DNA from: Candidatus Woesearchaeota archaeon | Lineage (GTDB): Archaea > Nanobdellota > Nanobdellia > Woesearchaeales > WAPJ01 | Reading direction: 5' to 3' | NCBI GenBank assembly: GCA_015519985.1 | Contig: WIAN01000126.1 | Location: forward strand, 1 to 16,079 | DNA: 16,079 bases | Part shown: piece after piece, positions 6,122-12,283 of the stretch | Position numbering within the stretch: the stretch's first letter is position 1 | Layout: each line of letters opens with the position of its first letter | Made by a program: the position numbers and the translations under genes | Notes under the pieces: model-generated | Told to the model about the DNA's origin: nothing | What the model saw: only the letters and a program-made list of their open reading frames with translations | Database searches by the model: none

Positions 6122-6877
6122 ATGCAAAAATACGCTTTTGAAGAAGAAAAATATAATAAAAACACAATGGCTAGAGCTAAACTTTTATATCAAAATATAA
6201 GTACAAAAGACAGCATAGAAATAGCTAAGGCTATAAGAGGTAAAAGTTTAGAAAAGTCATTAGAAATGTTAAAAAAAGTAGTTGAGAAAAAACAACCAAT
6301 AAAATATACAAGATTCATACAAGAAAGTGCAGGTCACAAACCAGGAATTGGTTCAGGAAAATATCCTGTTAAAGCAGCAGAAGCATTCATATCACTTTTA
6401 GAATTAGTAAAAAGCAATGCTGAACAAAAATCTTTAGATGAAGAAAAATTAGTCATAATTCATGTTAAAGCTGATAAAGCTTCAAGACCATGGAGATATG
6501 GAAGGCATAGAGGAAGAAAAGCAAAAAGAACACATTTAGAAATTGTTGTTGAAGAAAAAGAAATAGAAAAAAAAGAAAAAAAAGATAAAAAAGCAGAAAC
6601 AAAAAAGGCAGAAAAAGAAAATAAAAAACCAACAACAAAAAAAACAACAAAAGAAACAGCAGTAAAGAAAGAAAGTAAAAAAACAGAAACAAAAAAAGAA
6701 AGTAAAAAAGAGGAAAGTAAGAAAGTAGAAGAAAAAACAGAAAACAAAGAAGCAAAAGAAACAAAAGAAAGTAAAGAAGAAGTAAAAGAAACAGAAAAAA
6801 CAGAAGAAACAAAAAAAGAAGAAAATCAATCAAAATCATCTGATTCACAAAAAAATAACGAGGAGAAATCCCAATGA
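6122..6877 (+). CDS. rpl22: 50S ribosomal protein L22 (uL22) with long Lys/Glu tail
   Basis: A 251-residue protein. Residues 1 to about 146 are a complete archaeal L22: KNTMARAKLLYQNISTKDS, the AIRGKSLEKSLEML segment, SGKYPVKAAEAF, and the tunnel-lining hairpin region DKASRPWRYGRHRGRKAKRT followed by the strand HLEIVV. L22 lines the peptide exit tunnel and surfaces at its mouth. Residues about 147-251 are a low-complexity tail of Lys, Glu, Thr and Ser with motifs such as KKESKKTETK, not part of the family and probably disordered. A 47-bp piece of the tail (6648-6694) is identical to the tail of L32e. The stop overlaps the S3 start (ATGA), and the S3 binding site lies inside the tail. ATG 6122 is preferred over the in-frame GTG 6113. 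Confidence 0.97.
   Translation: MQKYAFEEEKYNKNTMARAKLLYQNISTKDSIEIAKAIRGKSLEKSLEMLKKVVEKKQPIKYTRFIQESAGHKPGIGSGKYPVKAAEAFISLLELVKSNAEQKSLDEEKLVIIHVKADKASRPWRYGRHRGRKAKRTHLEIVVEEKEIEKKEKKDKKAETKKAEKENKKPTTKKTTKETAVKKESKKTETKKESKKEESKKVEEKTENKEAKETKESKEEVKETEKTEETKKEENQSKSSDSQKNNEEKSQ
6648..6694 (+). repeat. 47-bp sequence shared with the L32e tail
   Basis: Identical by eye to 12720-12766, in the same reading frame (KETAVKKESKKTETK). Both copies use one AAG lysine codon among AAA codons at the same place, which argues for copying rather than chance. Confidence 0.7.
6860..6865 (+). promoter_or_regulatory. Ribosome binding site GAGGAG of S3
   Basis: Lies eight bases before the S3 ATG, inside the L22 coding tail. 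It is the classic purine-rich form and differs from the GTGAT type of most other genes in the operon. Confidence 0.65.
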
Positions 6878-7731
6878 TTGAAAGAAATGTTATTAAAGAA
6901 AATAAAAAAGAATTTCAAATTGAAGAATACATAGGATCTACATTAAAAAATGTAGGTTTATCACAAGTAAAATTGCAAAAAACTCCATTAGGAGATAAAA
7001 TAATAATTTACACTTCAAGACCAGGATTAGTTGTTGGAAGAAAAGGAGAAAACATTACAAAATTAAACAGAGAATTAAAAGAAAAATTCCAATTAGAAAA
7101 TCCTCAAATAGAAATAGCAGAAGTTGATACTCCTGACTTAGACGCTAGAATTATGGCTGAAAGAATAGCAGCAACATTAGAAAAGTTTGGAAGCAGAAGA
7201 TTCAAAGCAGTAATGCATAAAATGATGGAAGCAGCAATGAAAGCAGGAGCATTAGGAGTAGAAATATTATTATCAGGAAAAGTTCCAAGTCAAAGAGCAA
7301 AAACATGGAGAGTATTCCAAGGATATTTAAAAAAATGCGGTTACATAGCACAACATGATGTAAGAGTTGCTTATGCTCAAGCATTATTAAAAACAGGCGT
7401 TGTTGGAATTAAAGTTTCAATAATGCCAAATATAAAATTGCCTGATAACATTGCAGTTTTAGAAGAACCAATTACAAAAATAGAAGAAGTTGTTGAAGAA
7501 AAAGAAGTAGAAAAAAGAAAAAAACCAACAAGAAAAACAACTAAAAAAACACCAAGAAAAACAAGAGCAAAAAAACCAACAAGAACAGAAAAAACAGCAA
7601 AAGAAACAACAAAGACAAAAAAATCAACAAAAGAAAGTAAAAAAACAGAAACAGCAGAAAATAAAAAAACAGCAGAAAAATCAGAAAATAAAGAAGAAAA
7701 AAATACAAAAGAAACAAAAAAAGAAGAATAA
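6874..7731 (+). CDS. rps3: 30S ribosomal protein S3 (uS3) with basic and Lys/Glu tail
   Basis: A 285-residue protein. Residues 1 to about 205 are archaeal S3: a KH domain with the nucleic-acid loop VVGRKGEN (GRKG at about 55-58), then the C-terminal domain with SGKVPSQRAKTWRVFQGYLKK and TGVVGIKVSIMP. S3 forms part of the mRNA entry channel on the small subunit head. From about residue 205 a tail follows, first Arg/Lys/Pro/Thr-rich (KKPTRKTTKKTPRKTRAKKP), then Lys/Glu-rich. Archaeal S3 often has some C-terminal extension; this one is long and shares a 46-bp identical stretch with the L24 tail. The ATGA overlap with L22 suggests translational coupling. Confidence 0.98.
   Translation: MIERNVIKENKKEFQIEEYIGSTLKNVGLSQVKLQKTPLGDKIIIYTSRPGLVVGRKGENITKLNRELKEKFQLENPQIEIAEVDTPDLDARIMAERIAATLEKFGSRRFKAVMHKMMEAAMKAGALGVEILLSGKVPSQRAKTWRVFQGYLKKCGYIAQHDVRVAYAQALLKTGVVGIKVSIMPNIKLPDNIAVLEEPITKIEEVVEEKEVEKRKKPTRKTTKKTPRKTRAKKPTRTEKTAKETTKTKKSTKESKKTETAENKKTAEKSENKEEKNTKETKKEE
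7626..7671 (+). repeat. 46-bp sequence shared with the L24 tail
   Basis: Identical by eye to 9447-9492, encoding the TKESKKTETAENKKT region in both genes. Confidence 0.7.
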
Positions 7732-7766
7732 AAATTCATATTTATCGTGATAAAAAATGGCAAAAT
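7724..7766 (+). repeat. 43-bp junction repeat, copy before L29
   Basis: Identical by eye to 9601-9643. It spans the end of S3 including its stop, the gap, the GTGAT site and the first codons of L29 (ATGGCAAAA). In the other copy the upstream stop lies outside the repeat, so identity is not forced by protein sequence there. Confidence 0.75.
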
Positions 7767-7954
7767 ACAAAATAAAAAACATTGAAGAATTGTCAAAACA
7801 AGAATTAGAAAAAAAATTGCAAGATTTAGAATTGCAATTATTAAAACAAAAAGCTCAAATAGCAAAAGGAGGAGCTTTAGAAAGTCCAAAAATAGTTAGA
7901 GAAATAAAAAGAAACATAGCAAGAATAAAACAAAGACTTGCTAATTTAAAATAA
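7757..7954 (+). CDS. rpl29: 50S ribosomal protein L29 (uL29)
   Basis: A 65-residue protein made of two antiparallel helices, as in the family: IKNIEELSKQELEKKLQDLELQ, then the turn with AKGGALESPKIVREIKRNIARIKQRL. L29 sits beside L23 at the peptide tunnel exit. Length is normal, with no added tail. GTGAT at 7747-7751 is five bases before the ATG, within the sequence ATCGTGATAAAAAATG that is repeated before L14, S4e, L19e and L30. In many archaea the next gene would be aIF1 (SUI1); here it is Rpp29. Confidence 0.97.
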   Translation: MAKYKIKNIEELSKQELEKKLQDLELQLLKQKAQIAKGGALESPKIVREIKRNIARIKQRLANLK

Positions 7955-7972
7955 AAAAAATAAATTTTAAAA

Positions 7973-8251
7973 ATGAATCCAAAAGACCAATTAAGACTGC
8001 CATTAATATTAAAAAAAATCAAAATCATAGATTCAAAAAATAAAACATTAATAGGATTGGAAGGAACAGTAATAAAAGAAACAAAACACACATTAACAAT
8101 AAAAACAAAAGAAGGAACAAAAAAAATAATAAAAAAAATTAATGTTTTTGAATTAACATTTGAAGAAAAAGGAAAAACAAAAAAAATAATATTTGAAGGA
8201 AAAAATATTGATAAAAAACCTGAAGACAGGATAAAAACAAAAATAAAATAA
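7973..8251 (+). CDS. rnp1: Ribonuclease P protein component 1 (Rpp29/Pop4)
   Basis: A 92-residue protein matching the archaeal Rpp29 core, an Sm-like beta barrel that joins Rpp21 and supports the RNase P RNA in removing 5' leaders of precursor tRNAs. Diagnostic stretches are LRLPLILKKIKIIDSKNKTLIGLEGTVIKETKHTLTIKTKEG and the later strand with NVFELTFEEKGK, in the usual position between L29 and S17. Its presence implies a conventional RNase P in this organism, unlike Nanoarchaeum equitans, which lacks one. No GTGAT-like site precedes the ATG; the upstream bases are only A and T. It lies 18 nt after L29. Codons are strongly A-ending. Confidence 0.9.
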   Translation: MNPKDQLRLPLILKKIKIIDSKNKTLIGLEGTVIKETKHTLTIKTKEGTKKIIKKINVFELTFEEKGKTKKIIFEGKNIDKKPEDRIKTKIK

Positions 8252-8272
8252 TAACAAAATAATAAAAATAAA

Positions 8273-8578
8273 ATGGTTAAAATGGAAAAATACAGTTTAA
8301 GAGGAAGAAAATTCACAGGTCCTATTAAAACTTCAAGAATGGCAAGAACAGCAATTTTTGAAATTGAAAGAAAAACATTCATACCAAAATATGAAAGATA
8401 TGAAAAAAGAAGGACAAGAATAAAAGTTCATATTCCAGAAGGAATGATTGTTGAAGACGATGATGTTGTAACAATACAAGAAACAAAACCAATTTCAAAA
8501 ACAAAAAATTTTGTATTAGTAGAAAATCATACTAAAAAAATAAAATATGAAAATGGAAGAATAGTAGAACAAAAATAA
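8273..8578 (+). CDS. rps17: 30S ribosomal protein S17 (uS17)
   Basis: A 101-residue archaeal S17 that binds 16S rRNA early in assembly. The OB-fold pattern is clear: RGRKFTGPIKTSRMARTAIFEIERKTFIPKYERYEKRRTRIKVHIP, then DDDVVTIQETKPISKTKNFVLVE, with the family's hallmark PISKTK. Two in-frame ATG codons exist (8273 and 8282); neither has a recognisable ribosome binding site, so the first is kept but the second (MEKYSLRG) is as likely. Together with rnp1 it forms a pair of genes without a Shine-Dalgarno site in an operon where nearly all others have one. Confidence 0.96.
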   Translation: MVKMEKYSLRGRKFTGPIKTSRMARTAIFEIERKTFIPKYERYEKRRTRIKVHIPEGMIVEDDDVVTIQETKPISKTKNFVLVENHTKKIKYENGRIVEQK

Positions 8579-8591
8579 AACAATAAATTTT

Positions 8592-8607
8592 ATCGTGATA
8601 AAAAATG
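8592..8607 (+). repeat. ATCGTGATAAAAAATG start module at L14
   Basis: One of five identical 16-base ribosome binding site and start codon units in the window (also 7744-7759, 9621-9636, 12906-12921, 14821-14836). Confidence 0.7.
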
Positions 8608-9006
8608 CAACCAATAAAAGCAAAAGTAACAAAAGCATTAAATCATGGCTCTTACATAGAGACATGTGACAATTCAGGAGCTAAACTATTAAGAATCATA
8701 TCTGTAAAAGGATCAAAAACAAGAAAAGGAAGATCTCCAAGAGCAGGAGTAGGAGATTTAATATTAGCATCAGTAAAAAAAGGACAACCAAGCATGAGAA
8801 AACAAGTAGTATTTGCAGTAATAGTAAGACAAAAAAAAGAATACAGAAGACCTGACGGAACAAGAATAAAATTTGAAGACAATGCAGCAGTAGTATTAAA
8901 AGATGATAAAGGAAATCCAAAAGGAACAATATTCAAAGGACCAATAGCAAAAGAAGCAGCTAACAGATGGCCTGGAGTTGCAAAAGTAGCAAACATAATA
9001 GTATAA
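8605..9006 (+). CDS. rpl14: 50S ribosomal protein L14 (uL14)
   Basis: A 133-residue protein of normal archaeal length. L14 lies at the subunit interface near the factor-binding region. Hallmarks are GSYIETCDNSGAKLLRIISV, the loop RAGVGDLILASVKKGQP, VVFAVIVRQKKEYRRPDGTRIKFEDNAAVVL and the C-terminal KGPIAKEAANRWPGVAKVAN. The start is fixed by GTGAT at 8595-8599 with five-base spacing. Valine is nearly all GTA (12 of 13 by my count), a sharp contrast to L3. Confidence 0.99.
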   Translation: MQPIKAKVTKALNHGSYIETCDNSGAKLLRIISVKGSKTRKGRSPRAGVGDLILASVKKGQPSMRKQVVFAVIVRQKKEYRRPDGTRIKFEDNAAVVLKDDKGNPKGTIFKGPIAKEAANRWPGVAKVANIIV

Positions 9007-9042
9007 TAATCATATATAATAATCATAAAAGGTAGATAAAAA

Positions 9043-9597
9043 ATGAAAGCATTTTCAAAATCATGGAAAAGTAGCAAAAAACCAAGAAAGCAAAGAAAAT
9101 ATACTTATAACGCTCCTTTGCATTTAAAAAGAAAATTAGTAAAAGCAAAAGTAAGCAAAGAAATAGAAGAAAAATATAATGTTAAAACTTTAATAGTAAG
9201 AAAAAATGATAAAGTAAAAATTTTAAGAGGAGAATATAAAGGAAAAGAAGGAAAAGTAATAGGTTTTAGCAAAAAAGATTATAGAAGAGTTTTAATCGAA
9301 GGAGTTGAATTGACAAAAAAAGCAGGAGAAAAAAAACATATTCCAATACATCATTCAAACTTAATAATCATTTCAGCAGAAGAAGATCCTAAAAGATTCA
9401 AAAGAAAAAAAACAGTAGCAGCAGAAACACAAAAAACAAAAAAATTAACAAAAGAAAGTAAAAAAACAGAAACAGCAGAAAATAAAAAAACATCAAAAGC
9501 AAAAACAGCAGAAAAAACAGAAGATAAAGAAAGTAAAAAAGAAGTAAAAGAATCAAAAAAGGCAACAACAGAAGAAACAAAACAAACAGAACAATAA
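9043..9597 (+). CDS. rpl24: 50S ribosomal protein L24 (uL24) with Lys/Glu tail
   Basis: A 184-residue protein. Residues 1 to about 123 are archaeal L24: SKSWKSSKKPRKQRKYTYNA, then PLHLKRKLVKAKVSKE, a KOW motif around residues 57-75 (DKVKILRGEYKGKEGKVIGF) and the following strands ending HHSNLIII. L24 starts large-subunit assembly and sits near the tunnel exit. From about residue 124 on there is a low-complexity Lys/Glu/Thr/Ser tail with KESKKTETAENKK, sharing 46 bp with the S3 tail and ending TKQTEQ exactly like L32e. The binding site reads GGTAGAT at 9031-9037, a GTGAT site with one extra base, five bases before the ATG. Confidence 0.97.
   Translation: MKAFSKSWKSSKKPRKQRKYTYNAPLHLKRKLVKAKVSKEIEEKYNVKTLIVRKNDKVKILRGEYKGKEGKVIGFSKKDYRRVLIEGVELTKKAGEKKHIPIHHSNLIIISAEEDPKRFKRKKTVAAETQKTKKLTKESKKTETAENKKTSKAKTAEKTEDKESKKEVKESKKATTEETKQTEQ
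9447..9492 (+). repeat. 46-bp sequence shared with the S3 tail
   Basis: Identical by eye to 7626-7671 and read in the same frame. Confidence 0.7.
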
Positions 9598-9600
9598 AAA

Positions 9601-9643
9601 AAGAATAAAAATTCATATTTATCGTGATAAAAAATGGCAAAAT
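9601..9643 (+). repeat. 43-bp junction repeat, copy before S4e
   Basis: Identical by eye to 7724-7766. Here it begins four bases after the L24 stop and runs through the GTGAT site into the first codons of S4e. Confidence 0.75.
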
Positions 9644-10320
9644 TACACATGAAAAGAATAGCAGCGCCAAGAACATGGCCAATATTAAGAAAAGAAAGAA
9701 CATTCATAAGAAGACCAAATCCAGGAGCACAATCATTTGAAACAGGAATGAGCATAAACACATGGTTAGTTGAAGTTTTAAAAGTAGCTTCAAATTCAAA
9801 AGAAGCAAGACACGCATTAAAACAAGGAAAAGTAAAAGTAAATGGAAAAACAGTAAAAGACCAAAACTTTATAGTAGGATTATTAGATGTAATTTCATTT
9901 CCAGAAGAACACTATTTAATATTATTAAATGACAGGAACAAATTACAAGCTTTCAAAATTGATAATTATGATAATAAAAAAGTTTCAAAAATAAAAAATA
10001 AGACAATAGTAAAAAAAGGAAAAAAACAATACACCACATTGGAAGGATACAACTTTTTAGACGATAATGATTATAAAATTGGAAATACAGTTATAATAAA
10101 TTTGAAAGACAAAAAAATAGAAAAAGCAGATGCTTTAGAAAAAGGAAAAAAAGTTTATGTATTAAAAGGACATTCAGTAGGAAAAATAGGAACAGTAAAA
10201 GAAGTAAAAGATGAAAGACATGTACTATTAGATTTAGAAGGAAAAGAAATATTAGCATTAAAAGAATCATTATTAATAATAGATGATTATAAAATAATAG
10301 AAGAATTATTGAAAGAATAA
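9634..10320 (+). CDS. rps4e: 30S ribosomal protein S4e (eS4)
   Basis: A 228-residue protein found only in archaea and eukaryotes. The start MAKLHMKRIAAPRTWPILRKE is the family's hallmark. An S4-type RNA-binding domain covers about residues 43-105 (VLKVASNSKEARHALKQGKV, then VNGKTVKD), followed by a middle beta domain with NTVIINLKDKKI, and a C-terminal KOW-like segment at about 173-205 (VYVLKGHSVGKIGTVKEV). Length is near the archaeal norm. GTGAT at 9624-9628 sets the start. The 5' junction is the same 43-bp sequence as at L29. Confidence 0.98.
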   Translation: MAKLHMKRIAAPRTWPILRKERTFIRRPNPGAQSFETGMSINTWLVEVLKVASNSKEARHALKQGKVKVNGKTVKDQNFIVGLLDVISFPEEHYLILLNDRNKLQAFKIDNYDNKKVSKIKNKTIVKKGKKQYTTLEGYNFLDDNDYKIGNTVIINLKDKKIEKADALEKGKKVYVLKGHSVGKIGTVKEVKDERHVLLDLEGKEILALKESLLIIDDYKIIEELLKE

Positions 10321-10337
10321 AAACAAAATTAAAAATC

Positions 10338-10368
10338 TAAATTTTTGTGATTATAATGGCAGAACAAA
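10338..10368 (+). repeat. Start-region repeat shared by L5 and L6
   Basis: This 31-base stretch matches 11622-11652 at 29 positions. It covers the upstream TAAATTTTTGTGAT, the ATG and the codons for MAEQ. Confidence 0.6.
10347..10351 (+). promoter_or_regulatory. Ribosome binding site GTGAT deciding the L5 start
   Basis: The in-frame GTG here could be taken for a start codon (giving MIIMAEQ), but GTGAT plus TATA plus ATG 10356 fits the common arrangement. Confidence 0.7.
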
Positions 10369-10910
10369 AACAAAAACAAGAACAAAATGAAGTAAAAACA
10401 AAAGAAAATCCAATGAGAGAATTAAGATTAACTAAAATTACTTTAAACTTTGGAGCTGGAAAAAACCCTCAACTATTAGAAAGAGGAGTTTTATTATTAA
10501 AAAAAATTACAGGAAAAGATCCTGTTCAAACAATCACACAAAAAAGAATTCCAAGCTGGAGTTTACGTCCAGGACTTCCAATAGGAGCAAAAATAACTTT
10601 AAGAGGAGAAGAAGCAGAAAAAATATTAAAACAATTATTAACAGCAAAAGAAAACAGATTAAAAGAATCAAACTTTGACAATGAAGGTAATTTTTCATTC
10701 GGAATTCATGAATATATTGAAATTCAAGGAATAAAATATGATCCTGACATTGGAATGTTAGGATTAGAAGTGGCAGCAACAATAGAAAGACCTGGTTTTA
10801 GAATAAAAAAGAGAAGAATGAAAAAAAGAAAAGTTCCTAAAAAACACAGAGTTACAAAAGAAGAAGCTATAAATTTTGTAAAACAAAAATTTGGAGTTGA
10901 AATACAATGA
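10356..10910 (+). CDS. rpl5: 50S ribosomal protein L5 (uL5)
   Basis: A 184-residue archaeal L5, which binds 5S rRNA in the central protuberance with L18. Hallmarks are [36 protein letters not shown] with the conserved R-P-G-x-P-I-G, the loop [21 protein letters not shown] and [22 protein letters not shown] polar N-terminal extension of about 18 residues ([18 protein letters not shown]) precedes the core and resembles the L6 start, including its upstream DNA. ATG 10356 is preferred over GTG 10347. Its stop overlaps the S14 start by ATGA. Confidence 0.98.
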   Translation: MAEQKQKQEQNEVKTKENPMRELRLTKITLNFGAGKNPQLLERGVLLLKKITGKDPVQTITQKRIPSWSLRPGLPIGAKITLRGEEAEKILKQLLTAKENRLKESNFDNEGNFSFGIHEYIEIQGIKYDPDIGMLGLEVAATIERPGFRIKKRRMKKRKVPKKHRVTKEEAINFVKQKFGVEIQ

Positions 10911-11137
10911 GTTACAGCTCACATAAAAAACTAGAATCACAAATAATTTCAAAAGAAGCAAAATTGAAAAGATTCCAAAAATATAATGTTCCTAAAAAAA
11001 GAACAACAGGAAGAAAATTAAAAGTATGTGAAAGATGTGGAAACCCAAGAGGACACGTTTCAAAATATGGATTGCATTTATGCAGAAGATGCTTTAGAGA
11101 AATAGCAACAAAAATAGGATTTGAAAAATACGATTAA
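10907..11137 (+). CDS. rps14: 30S ribosomal protein S14 (uS14), zinc-binding type
   Basis: A 76-residue protein. Cys41, Cys44, Cys59 and Cys62 (CERC ... CRRC) form the zinc-binding site of the archaeal S14, and the end [15 protein letters not shown] is typical. S14 sits in the small-subunit head near S3 and S10. The usual archaeal protein has 50-57 residues, so about 20 extra N-terminal residues (Ser/Lys-rich, [19 protein letters not shown]) are present. GGAGTTGA at 10893-10900, close to GGAGGTGA, has the usual spacing and supports this ATG, which overlaps the L5 stop. Confidence 0.96.
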   Translation: MSYSSHKKLESQIISKEAKLKRFQKYNVPKKRTTGRKLKVCERCGNPRGHVSKYGLHLCRRCFREIATKIGFEKYD

Positions 11138-11184
11138 AACAAAACAAGAATACAAAACAAGATTAAAAAAGAAATAAATGTTAA

Positions 11185-11190
11185 GGTGTA
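11185..11190 (+). promoter_or_regulatory. Ribosome binding site GGTGTA deciding the S8 start
   Basis: It lies five bases before ATG 11196. The upstream ATG 11178 has no such site, and the site itself lies inside the longer reading, so the longer start is unlikely. Confidence 0.7.
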
Positions 11191-11195
11191 AAAAT

Positions 11196-11588
11196 ATGTC
11201 AATGAATGATACAATCGCATCAGCACTATCAAAAATAAACAATGCAGAAAAAGCAACAAAAAAAGTAGTTTTACTTTCACCATCATCAAAATTATTAAAA
11301 CAAATATTAGAATTGTTAAACAAACACAATTATGTAGGAGAATTTGTTGAAGAAACAGATTCTCACGGTTCAAGAGTTACTTTAAACTTATTAGGAGAGA
11401 TAAACAAGATAGGAGCAATAAAACCAAGACATGCAGTTAAAGTAGAAGAATATGAAAAATATGAAAAAAGATATTTGCCTGCTAAAGACTTTGGCTTTTT
11501 AATAGTCAGTACTTCAAAAGGTTTAATGACACATATTGAAGCTAAAAAACAAAATTTAGGAGGAAGATTAATAGCATACTGTTATTAA
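11196..11588 (+). CDS. rps8: 30S ribosomal protein S8 (uS8)
   Basis: With the chosen start the protein has 130 residues, the standard archaeal length. S8 binds the central domain of 16S rRNA (helix 21) and organises platform assembly. Visible parts are NDTIASALSKINNAEKATKK, then LLKQILELLNKHNYVGEF, INKIGAIKPRHAVKVEEYEKYEKRYLPAKDFGFLIVSTSKGLMTHIEA and the C-terminal LGGRLIAYCY, where bacteria have GGE-x-L. A longer reading from 11178 adds MLRCKN, which is not conserved. Confidence 0.98.
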   Translation: MSMNDTIASALSKINNAEKATKKVVLLSPSSKLLKQILELLNKHNYVGEFVEETDSHGSRVTLNLLGEINKIGAIKPRHAVKVEEYEKYEKRYLPAKDFGFLIVSTSKGLMTHIEAKKQNLGGRLIAYCY

Positions 11589-11621
11589 ATTTAACTATAT
11601 AAAATACTATTATGTTAAAAA

Positions 11622-11652
11622 TAAATTTTTGTGATAATCATGGCAGAACAAA
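11622..11652 (+). repeat. Start-region repeat shared by L6 and L5
   Basis: Partner of 10338-10368, differing at two positions just before the ATG. Confidence 0.6.
11631..11635 (+). promoter_or_regulatory. Ribosome binding site GTGAT deciding the L6 start
   Basis: GTGAT plus AATC plus ATG 11640. The in-frame GTG at 11631 belongs to the site rather than being a start. Confidence 0.7.
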
Positions 11653-12215
11653 CAACAACAGAAGAAAGAAAAAAAAGAACAAATTATCATTATGAAATAC
11701 CATTAGTAGAAGGAGTTACAGCAGAATATAACAATGGAGTTTTAAAAATAACAGGACCTCAAGGTTCAATAGAAAAAAAAATTTTAGCAAGAACAATGAC
11801 AGTAAAAATAGAAAATAACAATGTAATTTTAGAAACTGAAAGAGCAACAAAAAGAGATAAAAGAATGATAAACACTTACAGAGCTCATATAAGAAACATG
11901 ATTAGAGGAGCAAAAGAAGGTCATACTTATAAAGTTATAGTTGCTTCAACACACTTCCCAATGACAGTTTCAATTCAAGGTAATGTTTTAACTGTTAAAA
12001 ATTTTGTAGGAGAAAAAAAACCAAGAACAATTACAATACCTGAAAATGTAAAAGCAAAAGTTTCGGGAAACATTATTGAAATACAATCAGCTTCAAAAGA
12101 AGCAGCAGGAAACTTTGCTGGAAGTTTAGAAAAATTAACAAAAAGACCAAACTTTGACACTAGAATATTCCAAGACGGATTATACATTATAGAAAAAGAT
12201 GGTAAAAAAATATGA
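11640..12215 (+). CDS. rpl6: 50S ribosomal protein L6 (uL6)
   Basis: A 191-residue protein with the two repeated alpha/beta domains of L6: first VEGVTAEYNNGVLKITGPQG through the helix INTYRAHIRNMIRGAKEGHTYKV, then VASTHFPMTVSIQGN, KNFVGEKKPRTITIPENV, and SASKEAAGNFAGSLEKLTK with RIFQDGLYI. L6 lies near the sarcin-ricin loop and factor-binding site. The N-terminal MAEQTTTEERKKRT extension resembles the start of L5. Start chosen by the GTGAT spacing. Confidence 0.98.
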   Translation: MAEQTTTEERKKRTNYHYEIPLVEGVTAEYNNGVLKITGPQGSIEKKILARTMTVKIENNNVILETERATKRDKRMINTYRAHIRNMIRGAKEGHTYKVIVASTHFPMTVSIQGNVLTVKNFVGEKKPRTITIPENVKAKVSGNIIEIQSASKEAAGNFAGSLEKLTKRPNFDTRIFQDGLYIIEKDGKKI

Positions 12216-12274
12216 TTATGATTAAATAAAATATGGAATAAATGATGATAGATTATTAAAAATAAATTATGCTT

Positions 12275-12279
12275 GTGGT
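12275..12279 (+). promoter_or_regulatory. Ribosome binding site GTGGT deciding the L32e start
   Basis: GTGGT (a G-U variant of GTGAT) plus TATG plus ATG 12284. Upstream in-frame ATG codons at 12269 and 12281 do not fit the spacing. Confidence 0.6.
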
Positions 12280-12283
12280 TATG

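Noticed and set aside
6460..6848. Long minus-strand reading frames rich in Phe and Leu opposite the L22 tail
   Set aside because: They are the complement of AAA/GAA-rich codons; the low-complexity composition and lack of any start signal show they are shadows. The same holds opposite the S3, L24 and L32e tails.
6560..6877. Frameshift explanation for the L22 tail
   Set aside because: The tail keeps one frame with sensible codons to a stop overlapping S3, and similar tails occur on four other proteins, so it is not a frame error, although A-runs make sequence errors worth checking.
7855..8382. 175-codon minus-strand frame opposite L29, Rpp29 and S17
   Set aside because: It crosses three clearly recognised genes; its hydrophobic look results from the complement of Lys-rich coding sequence.
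12221..12283. Extra small gene between L6 and L32e
   Set aside because: The gap is short, and the only in-frame ATG codons belong to the region upstream of the L32e binding site.
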